From contig NC_059358.1 in NCBI RefSeq assembly GCF_019703515.2, forward strand, positions 49,680,594 to 49,744,593: 64,000 bases of DNA. Direction: 5' to 3'. The position numbers and the translations under genes are program-made. The notes beneath the pieces were generated by a model. It was given only the letters and a program-made list of their open reading frames with translations, made no database searches and had not been told where the DNA came from. Below are positions 39,595 through 51,040 of this stretch, piece after piece. This DNA is from Myxocyprinus asiaticus (taxonomy: Eukaryota > Chordata > Actinopteri > Cypriniformes > Catostomidae). The stretch's first letter is position 1. Each line of letters starts with the position of its first letter.

Positions 39595-41496
39595 CCCTCT
39601 GGGGTGGATGGACATGCCAGCGTGTCCTGCTGGATTTTTTCCTCATAACTTAAAATACTCCATCATTTTTGGGCATACAGATAAGTATAAGACATTATTA
39701 GAGACTATATAGGGTCTACTTTTATTTGTGTGCACTCACAATAACAACAAAACCTTGTGCTTTTGTAAAATAAAGAAAATAAACAGGGTGCGCTTTCAGC
39801 CGACTCTGTCTTCGCGAGCATCTTTCTGAAACACGTCACAAAAATGAACTGAAACTCTGCAAATATTTATCACACAAACATGAAACATACGTCTAAAGAA
39901 AGCTTAAAATGTCTACTTTTAAATAAAACAATTCAAATTTAAAACAAATATTCTCCTGCAATGTAATCTGTATGAAACAAAGCAATGTACAGTTTCTCCT
40001 GGCTCAGGTAATTATCCCTAATGAGATCACACCCACCAGCAGAGGCAATCAATACAAATGGTAAACGCCCCCAACAATGCCTTAAAAAGCATCAAGTTCT
40101 TTCACTTTTCTGCGCGTTTGGAAGATGGCACGCTACACAGGTGAGGAAGCTCTACAGATGGTTCTGGATAGTGATGAAGAGTTCACATTTTCCTCAGAAG
40201 AAGAGCGGAAATCCGACGATGAACGTTCGAAGAGCGAATTAATCCAGCCGAGGATACAATTTTGGATGAGTAAGTCATTTAGTTTTACTTACATATTAGT
40301 TGACATGCTATTTTATATAAACATGGACATATTTTACTAGTTGGACTATTTCCAGACTTGCCAGCCAGTATTCAGAGTACTGAAATTTGAAATATGTCCT
40401 AATAGGCAAGTTTTAGTTACATTTAAATGTTGTTTTGACTAAAGCAGGTATTTAAGTTGTATGCTGTATGATATAAATATGATATGTAATATGATATAAA
40501 AATAATATGAATATTTAGATTATATTTTAACCAGTGTTTATGTTGCTTCATTATCATCAACGAAGCTTGTGCTTGCAAATATCTGTTCGGGTGTAAATGT
40601 GTAAAATGTGCTGTAAATATGCCCATATTAGAAAATCAGCATATTAGAATGATTTCTGAAGGATCATGTGACACTGAAGATTGTAGTAATGATGCTGAAA
40701 ATTCAGCTTTGATCACAGGAATAAATTGCATTTTACAATATATTCAAATAGAAAACAGTTATTTTAAATTGTAAAAATGTTTCACAATATCACTGTTTTT
40801 GCTGTATTTTGGATCAAATAAATGCAGCCTTGGTGAGCAGAAGAGACTTCTTTTAAAAACATTAAAAAACTCTTACATATCTAAAACTTTTAAACGGTAG
40901 TGTAGGTCTAAAGTTTTTAAGTAAAGTCTTTATGTAAAGAAAATATATAGTCAGATTACTTTTAACTTAAACTACAAACAATACATTCAATCATTAAGTC
41001 TCCTCACATTCATTCTCTCTCAGGGGAGGGGTCTTTGTCTCCTCAGGTGTAAATCACATCAATATTCATGATCATCCACGCCTCCTCGCATATGGCCTTT
41101 CTAACACTAAAAGTGTCTTACAAAAGTTAAATGACTATATTGTTTTGTATGAATGAGTGATTAGGATGGTTTTCACATCATTTTTGTAGCAAAAACTCTA
41201 GGCTGCAAGATCCAGTTCTCAAAATTCTTGTGAACAAATGTTTAGTATGTGTTATATGGCCTTATTTCAGTGACTTAACATTTTTGTTTTTTCAAAAACC
41301 ACGCATAAACGTTATTTTTTCAAACATACAAACATGTACATACATGTTGCTCACATATTATTTTAGCCCAGTTTGTGCTGAATACAGTGTTATCAGACTT
41401 TAGCCATTAATATGTTTTTAAGCAACTGAAAAAAGCACAAATGTCAAGGCATGTCAAAACTTCTCCAGGGCACAAAACATCCTCAGACCCAGAGGG
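39595..41496 (+). mobile_element. piggyBac-family element inserted at TTAA
   Basis: The 1902-bp element starts CCCTCTGGGGTGGATGG and ends CAGACCCAGAGGG, inverted ends flanked by TTAA at 39591-39594 and 41497-41500. It contains only the first exon of a transposase, so it is non-autonomous. It splits an antisense L2, whose sequence resumes at 41501. Confidence 0.9.
40125..40269 (+). pseudogene. piggyBac transposase N-terminal exon
   Basis: The frame MARYTGEEALQMVLDSDEEF with an acidic serine run (SSEEERKSDDERSKSE) is the typical acidic N-terminus of fish piggyBac-like transposases. It ends at a splice-donor-like GTAAGT at 40270 (WMS|...). The DDD catalytic core and the C-terminal cysteine-rich domain are not found in the remaining 1.2 kb, so an internal deletion has removed them. 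Confidence 0.75.
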
Positions 41497-41500
41497 TTAA

Positions 41501-42262
41501 GTACCATCACTTTAAAAGAATTGAACTTATTTCATGACCTCTAAGTGACACATAGAATATTGCTTTAAATTGTAGCAATACCTCTTCCTCAACCCTTCAG
41601 GCAATCTGATGTTCAGTTGTCCTAACTTCAAAAAAAGTTTATCTTCAGTCTTTTTTTTTTTTTTTTTTTTTTTTATCTAGTTTAAAATCAATCATTATTT
41701 TTTCTAAATGACTTAAAGATTTTGTGTTTGGTAGTTCAGGGAACAGACATAGTCCCTATATGATATCTAGGTGATACGGTGGCTATGTGTTGTAGTTTAT
41801 GTGACCTGTGTGACGTCTCAAGGTGGCTAGCAGATGGTTGGTTAAGCCAGTTTGTCTGCTTCCTGACCTGGTCCCCGGTTAGTCAAACACTAAGACTATG
41901 AGACAAATTACTAGAGAGGAGAGTGGCAACTTCCCTAGAGGGATGAAGTTCGTCTCTCTTTAGCAGGCCAGGTCTACCCTAAAAAACTTGTCCAATTGTC
42001 TACAAATCCTATGCTATTCTAAGGACTCCACTCAGACATCAAGCTATGTAGTAACACTTCAATAATGACGTGAGTATCAATGCTGTTATTCAGCATTAAA
42101 AAACAGGCTGGAGTCTCTTTCACTGTCAATTAAAATAGAATCTCCTTTAACCAGGGCGCTTTTAACAGGATTCTCAGTGGGTGCATCACTAACTGGGGAG
42201 AACCTGTTGGAAACTCTAAAAGGAATGGGAGAGTGCTGTCACTTTACTGTGCGAGTATGCCG
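41501..42262 (-). mobile_element. Antisense L2 LINE, inter-ORF and ORF1 part
   Basis: The reverse complement matches the sense L2 at 47850-48700: TTGTGTTTGGTAGTTCAGGG, GTGACCTGTGTGACGTCTCA, GTTTGTCTGCTTCCTGACCT, and at the far end GATTCTCAGTGGGTGCATCA and GAGTGCTGTCACTTTACTG. It includes a poly(T) run at about 41650-41674. The ORF1 esterase reading frame is fragmented and partly deleted (42000-42160). Confidence 0.75.
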
Positions 42263-42895
42263 GCAAATTGTCATCCAGTTGCTTGCTGCGGGGGCTTTAC
42301 TGTTGAAACTGAAGTGTTTGTATTGACCTGTTTCAGTGACATCACTTTTCCCTGCAGCTGCCATATTTTTGACCATCAGTGGGAGGAAATAATGGCGGTG
42401 AATGGAAAAACACCCGTGAAACGAGATCAAGAAAAACATAAAAAATTGCTTTTGGTCCATGCCCAGTCCCGGGAAAGGTTCGTAAAGGTCTGAAGACTGC
42501 ACAAATACTGGCAAATTGAACTTTCAAAGACATTTAAAGATATTTTATCCATGATTCAATTCCGTACGTCGGCAAGTCTGATGTGTGATCAGTGAGTACA
42601 CACGTCACCATAAAAATCTCTCATTCAGAAGTTACAAATGTTTTTGTGATGTTTTCTGATCTGATTTAGTAACAGTATTTAAAAATGTCTGTGATGATCC
42701 TGTCTGCATGAATGTAGGAGCTGCTTTTAACTCTTGAAGGTTTTTGTCGCATCCCACAGCACAGCACATTGAAGATGTATGGAATATTGGTCACAAACAT
42801 GGTGGCGCAGTCATACAGTGATGTCATATGAAACAGGTCAATTGCTCGCTGTACTACCCACATCCGAAACGATATCTAACGGCTTTTCTTTCTCA
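42263..42895. repeat. Inverted-repeat region (fold-back)
   Basis: ATTGACCTGTTTCAGTGACA at 42325 reappears inverted as TGATGTCATATGAAACAGGT at 42820, with further partial matching (TTTTTGACCATC against TGGTCACAAACATGG). This suggests a fold-back element of roughly 520 bp, with ends not defined. A short frame at 42380-42492 lies inside and is not called. Confidence 0.5.
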
Positions 42896-42897
42896 CT

Positions 42898-43070
42898 GAC
42901 CGGAAAAACAGATGCACCTGGTAAAATAGCAGATGTTAAAAAAGATTAAAATGCTGAAAATAGAAAAATAGATGATGTTAAGCAGGCTACAAACATAAAA
43001 TCCAACAATGCGGCAGCAGCAACAGGAACAGGAAGTGATGTGTCACCCTTTAAGTCACCTCAACATCAGT
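42898..43070 (+). pseudogene. Unrecognised coding-like stretch
   Basis: One frame reads TGKTDAPGKIADVKKD, a stop, then NAENRKIDDVKQATNIKSNN and AAAATGTGSDVSPFKSPQHQ to a TAG. The composition (Lys, Asp, Ala, low-complexity Ala/Gly and Ser-Pro) looks like a disordered protein segment. I do not recognise the family, and no splice context is evident. Confidence 0.25.
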
Positions 43071-43550
43071 AGCAGCAAATCTGAGGTATGTTACAGGTAT
43101 GTTATTAACCCATCATGATAATTATAGTATAGCTTAGAATAATTCTGTATTTATGCTTTGTGTCTTACTTTCATTTAATTGATTATTATAAATCTAACAC
43201 AACAGTTTGCCAGCTTTCTACCACCACTTTATGTACATGCACTGCAATGTTTGTAAACAATGGAACTATTTAAGGTGTGTATAGAGGTGCTTTAATGTGA
43301 TATTTGCAGATGGCTGCTGCAGCACATATTGATTGTCAGGAATTAATGAAAATAAGTGGGACTTTATTTGATGCTGTCTGTGATGTAGTAAGATTGGATG
43401 ACGTCATCGGAACTTGCCATACCTTGGCTTTTGGTGAATTGATGCCACTGCCAGAAAGTATGACTTTCTGTACTATATTTCAAATGTTCTGCAGCCATAC
43501 AATAGCTTTGACATTAAACATTTTGGTCTGTTCCTTACACAATGTTGACG

Positions 43551-43575
43551 AATCTCATATGACTCATATGAGATT
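43551..43575. repeat. Perfect 12-bp palindrome with 1-nt spacer
   Basis: AATCTCATATGA, C, TCATATGAGATT. It lies within a frame of 116 residues (43304-43654) that has no recognisable motif and is not called. Confidence 0.9.
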
Positions 43576-43714
43576 TGAGCGCTACAATGAAGAAAATTAT
43601 AGAGTGAATAATGATTTTTTTGGTCTTTTCCTGACACAAAGTTATCGTATATGAGTAGGAATAGTTGGTGTGATGTGTGTGCAATTTTTTATTTATTTAT
43701 TTTTTGTCGTTTTT

Positions 43715-43806
43715 GAAGCTTGACAAACATGGCCACTACTGTCATTGAGTGAAGATTCTTCATACATTGTGACAAAAGGAGAAAAATAAATTTTATTTGT
43801 GGGTGA
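43715..43806 (+). repeat. End fragment of a TTAA-type MITE
   Basis: AAGCTTGACAAACATGGCC leads to TTGTGGGTGAACTATTCCTT, a diverged form of the terminus at 54281. The partner end is not found. Confidence 0.45.
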
Positions 43807-45837
43807 ACTATTCCTTGAAAGCACTGAACAAGAGTAAAGAAGAAGAATGGTGAGAAATAGAGTTACATTAGGCCGTTAGTATAATGCTCTCTCACTGATA
43901 AGAACTACAGGCAGCAACAGGTCAAAATATAATAAATAAAAACCTTTGAATGGTGCTACCGCAAAACCATAAAAAGGCACTTGAAGATGACACTGACAGT
44001 AAATAAATTAACATACTTTTATATTTGTCATATATACAGAAATTCTTTTGAGTGTGAAAAGTGAATCAACGCTGCATGTACGTGCTCTTATGAAACAGAG
44101 CTGAATTCAGCAAAGAGAAAGGGAAAAACTCTAAAGCATTCCTCTCAAAAGAGACATTTATTTAAAAAAAAGCTTTTATTGTCACAGAAAATCTATTGAG
44201 GATAAAGGGGACTATTAAAATCAAGAGTATTCTGTGGTCCAGGTGTTTATCTTCACTCAACGAGTGCTCTCATCAGCCTTGAATGTGGTTCTGTAACCTA
44301 CAAATATGCCTTGCTTTGCTTTCATTTTAATGTAAAAAATGTAGTCAAATTTGTGTATGCTAAGGAGGCATCAAAAATCTGGCAGAGTTGCTGCACTACA
44401 CAGACGAGAAAGAGTGCACAATTTTATAACCATCATTCCACTCTACATCCCTCAGCCTGCTGCTATGGTGTTCACCACTGAGAGAAGCACATTTCGTAAT
44501 TTGTCGTCTTTGTCCTCGTTTTTGTGTTTAGCTTTCCCTGCAACTTCTACGCTTCACTTCTTTTCTTCTACAGTTTGTCTTTTCTCTGGTTTGGTAGACA
44601 GTCTGCTCAAAGCACCTGCTCAGGTAAAGCACTCAGATGTTTGTTTGAATGTGAGGGTGAATGTTTCATGACATTCTTTTGTTGTTTAACATAAACTATT
44701 CTGGGAAAAAATCAACAAAAGAGTCTTTTAGTCTGAAGTCATGGGATTCCTCTGGACTTCAAGTTTTCTCGTTATTAATGCTAAACTCTCTCCACATACA
44801 CACTCACACACGTACATTAGCATATTTATGGCCAAGTGTGAAAAAACAACCAGTGAAAAGAGAGTAAGTTTTAAAGGGGTAAGAACAATTATTAGCATTC
44901 TGTGTACAAATAGGGCAGGACAAGGGCTGTTAAGTTTGAAATTAACATGTAAACAGTTGGGAAGCCCCCTCCCCCCTCACAAACACACACACTCCCCTGG
45001 CCCATTCAGGGCCCAGTATTCTTGATAAATATACATAAAGCCTGAGACAAAGGCCTAGTTGTTCTGTTAATGGGCGAGCTCTCTTAATGTAGACATATAT
45101 TTCAAGGATTATATCAGCATTCAGTTGCAAATTTTGAGGTTTAATACATTGGTCCGAGCCATGAATAAGAGCATCCTTTGAGTGTTCCAGACACCTGGTG
45201 TCGTGGCTTCGAGATGTGTGGGGGCTCAGTGCTGACCCGTTTCCTTTGCCAACACAGCTTTTCCCACACTTCCTTTCAACCATGGAAAAAACTGCTACAG
45301 TGCACACTTGTGACCTTATTCTCCTTTAATAAAGAAAAAGTTCTGTGCAAAGTCAAAAAAATAATCGACAACGGAAAAAGAAATTCCTCATTGCACTTGC
45401 CTTAAGTTTTCTAAAAGGGAGTGAAGTGCAGATTTAGAATTTCAAAAGTGTTTCCCTACTCTGTACTGTAAGAGAGAAGAGGCTTGTAATAAGAGGGGCT
45501 TTGCTCCACTCATTTGCAACACTCAAGCTCCTTTTGTGAATTTATTGCACATTAGCTGTATCGCTGAAGGCATACGTATTCCTCCCACATCACTATCCTG
45601 CACTAGATTTTACACATTTAGAGGCAGATTGTTGCTCAAGAGTTTTTATTTAATTTAATTTATTTATTTATTTTATTTTATTTTTTTCAGAATAAGTGGC
45701 TGCTTTTTGTGAGTGTGGGTGTTAGAGGCACACAAACACAGCTTTGTTTCCCTCTCAGGCATGTGTCATGTATAAAACCCTTTCCCAGGCCGATTGCTTC
45801 AGCTAAAATATGACAATATTCAAACTTCCTAAATGAC
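43807..45837. other. Anonymous sequence, no gene supported
   Basis: Frames at 44351-44671, 44741-45025 and 45307-44942 (minus) lack recognisable domains and overlap on both strands. Stretches such as CTGTTAATGGGCGAGCTC and AAATATACATAAAGCCTGAG (45000-45100) are non-repetitive and might be conserved non-coding sequence, untestable here. Confidence 0.4.
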
Positions 45838-46321
45838 CAGTGTTGGGTGTAATGCATTACTAAGTAATTAATTACTGTAATTAAATTACTTTTTCATTGA
45901 AAAATGTAAGGGATTACTCTTAATTTTTCAGTAATTTAATTACAGTTACTTCTGATGTAATTGTGTTAAATACTGTATAGACAATTCTATATAAAATTAT
46001 AGTGAATTTAAAAATCAGAATTTAACATCTAATGTTAAAATGTATGTTTTCTAATTTAACGCTGCCCCCTTAAATTCTTTGGCCAGTACATGAATAATTT
46101 ATTTGATTTTATGTGATTTATTTTAAAGTATTAAAATAACAGTTTCATGTCTATCCTTATATTTTTGATCTGGTCGAGGTTGATAAGGTTTTAGAAAGTA
46201 ATTAGTAATAAGTAATGCAATTACTTTTCAGACAGAGTAATTAGTACAGTAATCTATTTACACTGTAGAAGATGTAAATAGTAGTTAGAAATGACATTTT
46301 TGAGTAACTTACCCAACACTG
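45838..46321. mobile_element. hAT-superfamily MITE
   Basis: The ends CAGTGTTGGGTGTAATGC and, reverse strand, CAGTGTTGGGTAAGTTACTC belong to the same group as 1515-2460. The flanks TAAATGAC and CAAATGCC match in 6 of 8 bases, a decayed target duplication. The interior is rich in AATTACTGTAATTAAATTAC-like blocks, with no ORF. Confidence 0.85.
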
Positions 46322-47685
46322 CAAATGCCAAAAGTACAGTGAACAATATAGTCATAGGGAAGTCAGAAGGGAACATGAATGATTGGAGGTCAGTGAGTGA
46401 CGAGGTCATTCCATTTAAAGGATTATTTCAATAAACAAACAAAAAACACACATTTGCTCTATAACCTCTTTACATTATACAGTTATTCATGAATAAGAGT
46501 TAATACATGCACTTGTGATTGATGAATGATTCTTTCATAAATAAAACTGAAAATGAGCAAGTGGAAGAAGACATGTGTCTATCATTATTTCTTCAGAAGT
46601 TAAATATCGGCACTAGTTTTGACAGTGAATTCACAGTTTTGACCAAGTGTGTGGTAGGGCTGGGCGATAGGACGATGTAATCGGTTATCAACGATGTCTT
46701 ACAAAGATCACAATGCCGATTGCAAACAACAATCAACAATATTGACAAATGGTAAAACCATGGATCTGGGAAGTCGCCAAATATATTAAAAAGTGACCAG
46801 GGTGTGAAACTAGCACCCACCACCCGCCGAATGCGACGAGGCTGAATCCAGTTCGCAAGCTCCGCATCCAAATGTATTTCATGCACGGGTAATTTTGCTC
46901 ATCTACCCCCAACAAGTGGGTGACCTGTAAGATGTCTCGGAGTAACACATGACAAGAAATGCTCTTAGACACAAACATGTGCTTGAAGAAACATTTTATT
47001 ATATTTTTAGGAACAGACAAAAGAATCCATCAATGCTCTGATTCGCTGTTTGTTCATGAGCCTGTCTCGTGGAACAAGCGCATGTAAAGAGTTTTCACTC
47101 TTTTTGCTCTGTTTCATTCATCTGAAAACTGCTTGCAAGAATAATGTCATCTATAAGAATGCTGCAAATTATCTCAGATCATCTCGGGAGGTGCTGTGAG
47201 TTTAATTCGCTTTATTTCCACATTTTTAGCATGCATTGTGAATGCAGCTCTGCAGGTTCAGTAATATATATCTTTGTATTAAAGAAACAAAGATGAAGGT
47301 TGCAGAAGGTTGACATCCTGTTCTGGTTGCTGCCGGCATGCTGCACGAGTGTTTGTAGCTTGCTAGCCTGCTTAGCATTGCTTATTCTTATTCTTATATG
47401 TTCATCATTTTATCTTTTGCCATTTTACCATGTGCTTCGGGTTTTTCCACTTTTCTACTGTTTCAACTGCGTGTATTTTACTGAGAGCACCCGTTTTCTC
47501 TCTTTTTTTCTTTTCCCGCTTGTCTAAATCTTGCATCTCGATTGTGAGCATTCGTTTTCTGCACTGTGTTTTTCATGGATTATTGCATCAATCTCAAACA
47601 TCTGCTGATTAGGAACCACATCGATCTCAAACCCTCGCCACTCAAGAACAACCATAACAACAACAACAAACAATTGTAGTAAGTC

Positions 47686-48430
47686 ATGGCATCCGCTCAT
47701 GTTATTTCTTCCTCCATTGCATGCCACATTTACTATAACTTCTTACGTCATCAGTGAGGGATTCACATGTGTTAAATGTAAGGAATCAGTCTGGCTGATG
47801 GAGATGTTTAATGAGTTAGAGACACGCAGCAGGGCGTTTGGGTGACGTCTCGGTGGCATACTCGCTCAGCAAAGCGACACCACTCTCCCATTCCTGTTAG
47901 GGTTTCCAATTGATTCTCCCCACTCAGTGATGCACCCACTGAGAATCATGTTGGAAGAGCCTTAATAATGGGTGATTCTGTTGTAAGGAACGTGGAAATA
48001 GAGACTCCAGCCACCATTGTTAAATACATTTCCATCTGATTCAGATCAAATTTACAAGTGCTGGCTAATGCTAAACGTAGATTTTCTAAAATTGTTATTC
48101 ATGTCAGCACTAACGATGTCTGGCTTTGCCAGTCGGAGATCACTAAATAATGTTAAAGAGGTGTGTGAACTTGCAAAAATGATGTCAGACACTGTAATAT
48201 GCTCTGGCCCCCTCCTGCTCATCATGGTGATGAGGTTTATAGTAGATTAGTCTCACTGAATAGCTGGATGTCTGAGTGGTGACCGGAGAATAGCATAGGA
48301 TTTATAGACAACTGGAAGAGTTTTTGGGGTAGACCTGACCTGCTAAAGAGAGATGGACTCCATCCCTCCAGGGGAGGTGCCGCTCTCCTCTTTAGTAATT
48401 TGGCTCATTGTCTTAATAGTGATAGTATTT
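47686..48430 (+). pseudogene. L2 ORF1 with zinc-finger-like segment and SGNH esterase, frameshifted
   Basis: The ATG at 47686 opens MASAHVISSSIACH. After a frame change the segment GFTCVKCKESVWLMEMFNEL (47757-47815) gives a C-x2-C motif followed by a short coiled coil. The esterase follows: MGDSVVRNVE at 47967 (block I, catalytic Ser), [11 protein letters not shown] at 48088-48120 (block III, N-D), and RPDLLKRDGLHPS at 48331-48369 (block V, D-x2-H). These are the SGNH hydrolase signature known from ORF1 of CR1/L2 LINEs, thought to act with the ribonucleoprotein. The blocks lie in different frames and stops intervene, so the protein is dead. Confidence 0.8.
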
Positions 48431-48699
48431 GACCAACTGGGGCCCAAGTCAGGAAGCAGACAAACTGGTTAAACTGAACGTCTGCTAGCTGCCTTGAGAT
48501 GTCACACAGGTCACATAAACTACAACACATAGAGACTGTATCACCTAGATATCACATAGAGACTGTGTCTGTTCCCCGAACTACCAAACACAAAACTCTC
48601 ACTAAATCATTTAGAAAATGTTTTATTAAGGTCAAACTTAAAAAGTCTTTTGAACTAATAATACTTAATGTGACCGTCAGATACAAATAAAAAATTTCT

Positions 48700-51040
48700 G
48701 TCGTCTTTTGTCCTTGCTACAGTTTATAGATCACGCGGGCCATACCTTGGTGAATTTGCACATTTTTTTTTCAGATCTAGTAGTTAATGTAGATAGAGCT
48801 TTAATAGTTGGTGACTTCAACATTCACATAGATAATGAAAATGACACACTGGGATTAGCAGTTATCAATATTCTCAACTCTCTTGGAGTCAGAAAAAATG
48901 TTACAGGACCAACTCATTGCCATAATCATACACTAGATTTAATTCTGTCATATGGATGCTGATACTATAGAAATTCTACCACAGAGTGATGGCATCTCAG
49001 ATCATTACCTCGTCTCTTGTTTGCCGCGATCAGCTAATGTCACTCAATCTACACCACGCTATCATTCAGGTAGAACTATTCTTTCGACCACTAAAGATAG
49101 CTTCACTAATAATCTTCCAGAATTGTCTCACATACTCAGTAAGCCAAAAAGTCTAAAAGAACTTGATGTAATAACAGAAAATATAAATACAGTCTTCTCT
49201 AGCACTCTTGATAGTGTAGCTGCCCTTCGATTTAAGAAAATTTAAGAAAAAAGCCCCGCACCTTGGTACAATGATCACACTCATGCTCTCAAAAAAGCAG
49301 CTCGGAAAATGGAGCGCAAGTGGAAGAATACAAAATTAGAGGTATTTCACGGTGCATGGAAGGATAGTGTCTGTAGCTACAGACAGACACTAAAAGCTGC
49401 CAAGTCAGCATATTTTAGCAAACTCATAGAAAATAACCACAACAATCCTAGTTGTTTATTCAGAACTGTGGGTAAACTGATTAGGAATACAGCATTGACT
49501 GAACCAGAAATTCCGTCGCAGCACAATAGTAATGACTTCATGAATTTCTTTACTGATAAAATTGAAATAATCAGAAATAAAATTGGAACTATGCAAACAA
49601 CTGTCACAGCACCTCAGAAAACAGTGTCTCGTAATTCTCCTCACGGCAACTTCAGTCTTTCGCTGTCATAGGTCATGAAGAGCTAACAAAACTTATCAAA
49701 AAATCAAAAGCCACAACATGTATGTTAGATCCAATACCAACTAAGCTCTTAAAAGAAGTATTCCCTGTAATCTCAGAACCTCTTCTTAATATAATTAACT
49801 CCTCGCTATCCTTGGGACATGTCGCAAGAAACTTTAATATGGAAGTTATCAAACCGCTTATTAAGAAACCACAGCTTAATCCTGGAGAATTGGCTAATTA
49901 TAGACCAATATCAAATCTACCATTTATGTTGCAAATACTAGAAAAGGTAGTGTCCTCCCAACTATGTTCATTTCAACAGAGAAATTGTGTATATGAACAA
50001 TTTCAGTCAGGATTTAGGCCCTATCACATTACAGAGACTGCACTTATCAGAGTTACAAATGACTTGCTCTTGTCATCAGATCATGGCTGCACTTCTCTTC
50101 TAGTGCTTTTAGATCTTAGTGCTGCCTTCAACACGATATATCATGACATTCTCTTGAATAGGCTGGAGAATTATGTTGGCATTAGTGGACCTGCATTAGT
50201 ATGGTTAATGTCCTATTATTTTTCAGACCGCTAAACTTTGTATGTGTAAATGAGGGATTGTCATATCAAACTAAAGTTAAGTATGGAGTGCCACAGGGAT
50301 CAGTTTTAGGGCCTATGCTTTTCTCTTTATACAAGCTTCCCCTGGGAGATATTATCAGGAGTCATGGAATAATTTTCCACTGTTATGCCTACAATACCCA
50401 ACTTTATATTTCTTCTAAACCCAATGAAAATTCACAATTCTCCAAATTAGCAGAGTGTATCAATGAAATCAAAGATTGGATGGCCAGAAATTTCCTTCTA
50501 CTCAATTCTGACAAAACAGAGATATTAATTATTAGACCAAAAACCTCTAAAATAAGCTGCTAAACATAATTTGACTCTCGATGGATGTACTGTTACGTCA
50601 TCTTCTACAGCAAAGAAATTAGGTGTTATATTTGATACCAATCTGTCCTTTGAAAATCAAATTTCCAATGTTTGTAGAACAGCATTCTTCCACCTCAGAA
50701 ATATTGCTAAGTTACGACACATGTTCTCTGTTGCTGATGCCGAAAAACTAATTCATGTGTTCATGACCTCAAGACTAGATTATTGTAATGCATTACTGGG
50801 AGGATGTCCAGCAAGTTCAATAAATAAACTTCAAATAGTTCAAAATGCAGCTGCCAGAGTGCTGACTACAACCTAGACATATGATCATATTAGCCCAATT
50901 TTATCCACAAAAGGAAGTAGATCCTTTTCATATTTGGCTCCTAAACTATGGAATAGTCTCCTTAACACTGTTCGGGATGCAGACACACTCACTCAGTTTA
51001 AATCTAGACTAAAGACTCTTTTTAGCCAGGCATACACCTA
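48700..51040 (+). pseudogene. L2 ORF2 endonuclease and reverse transcriptase, broken
   Basis: The endonuclease C-terminal half is visible: DRALIVGDFNIHIDNEND, NVTGPTHCHNHTLDLILSYG, ISDHYLVSCLP (GDFN and SDH motifs). The RT follows: DPIPTKLLKEVFPVISEPLL, ELANYRPISNLPF, FQSGFRPYHITETALI, LLDLSAAFNTIYHDILLNRL (motif A) and YGVPQGSVLGPML. The catalytic box reads CYAYNTQLY where YADD is usual, so both aspartates are lost. Frameshifts lie near 48955, 49670, 50220 and 50565. After 50876 a segment of the C-terminal domain is deleted and only SRSFSYLAPKLWNSL- and LKTLFSQAY-type residues remain. Inactive. Confidence 0.92.

Noticed and set aside
44351..44671. 106-residue frame as a host gene
   Set aside because: No motif, no splice context and overlapping open frames in other phases; composition is not distinctive.
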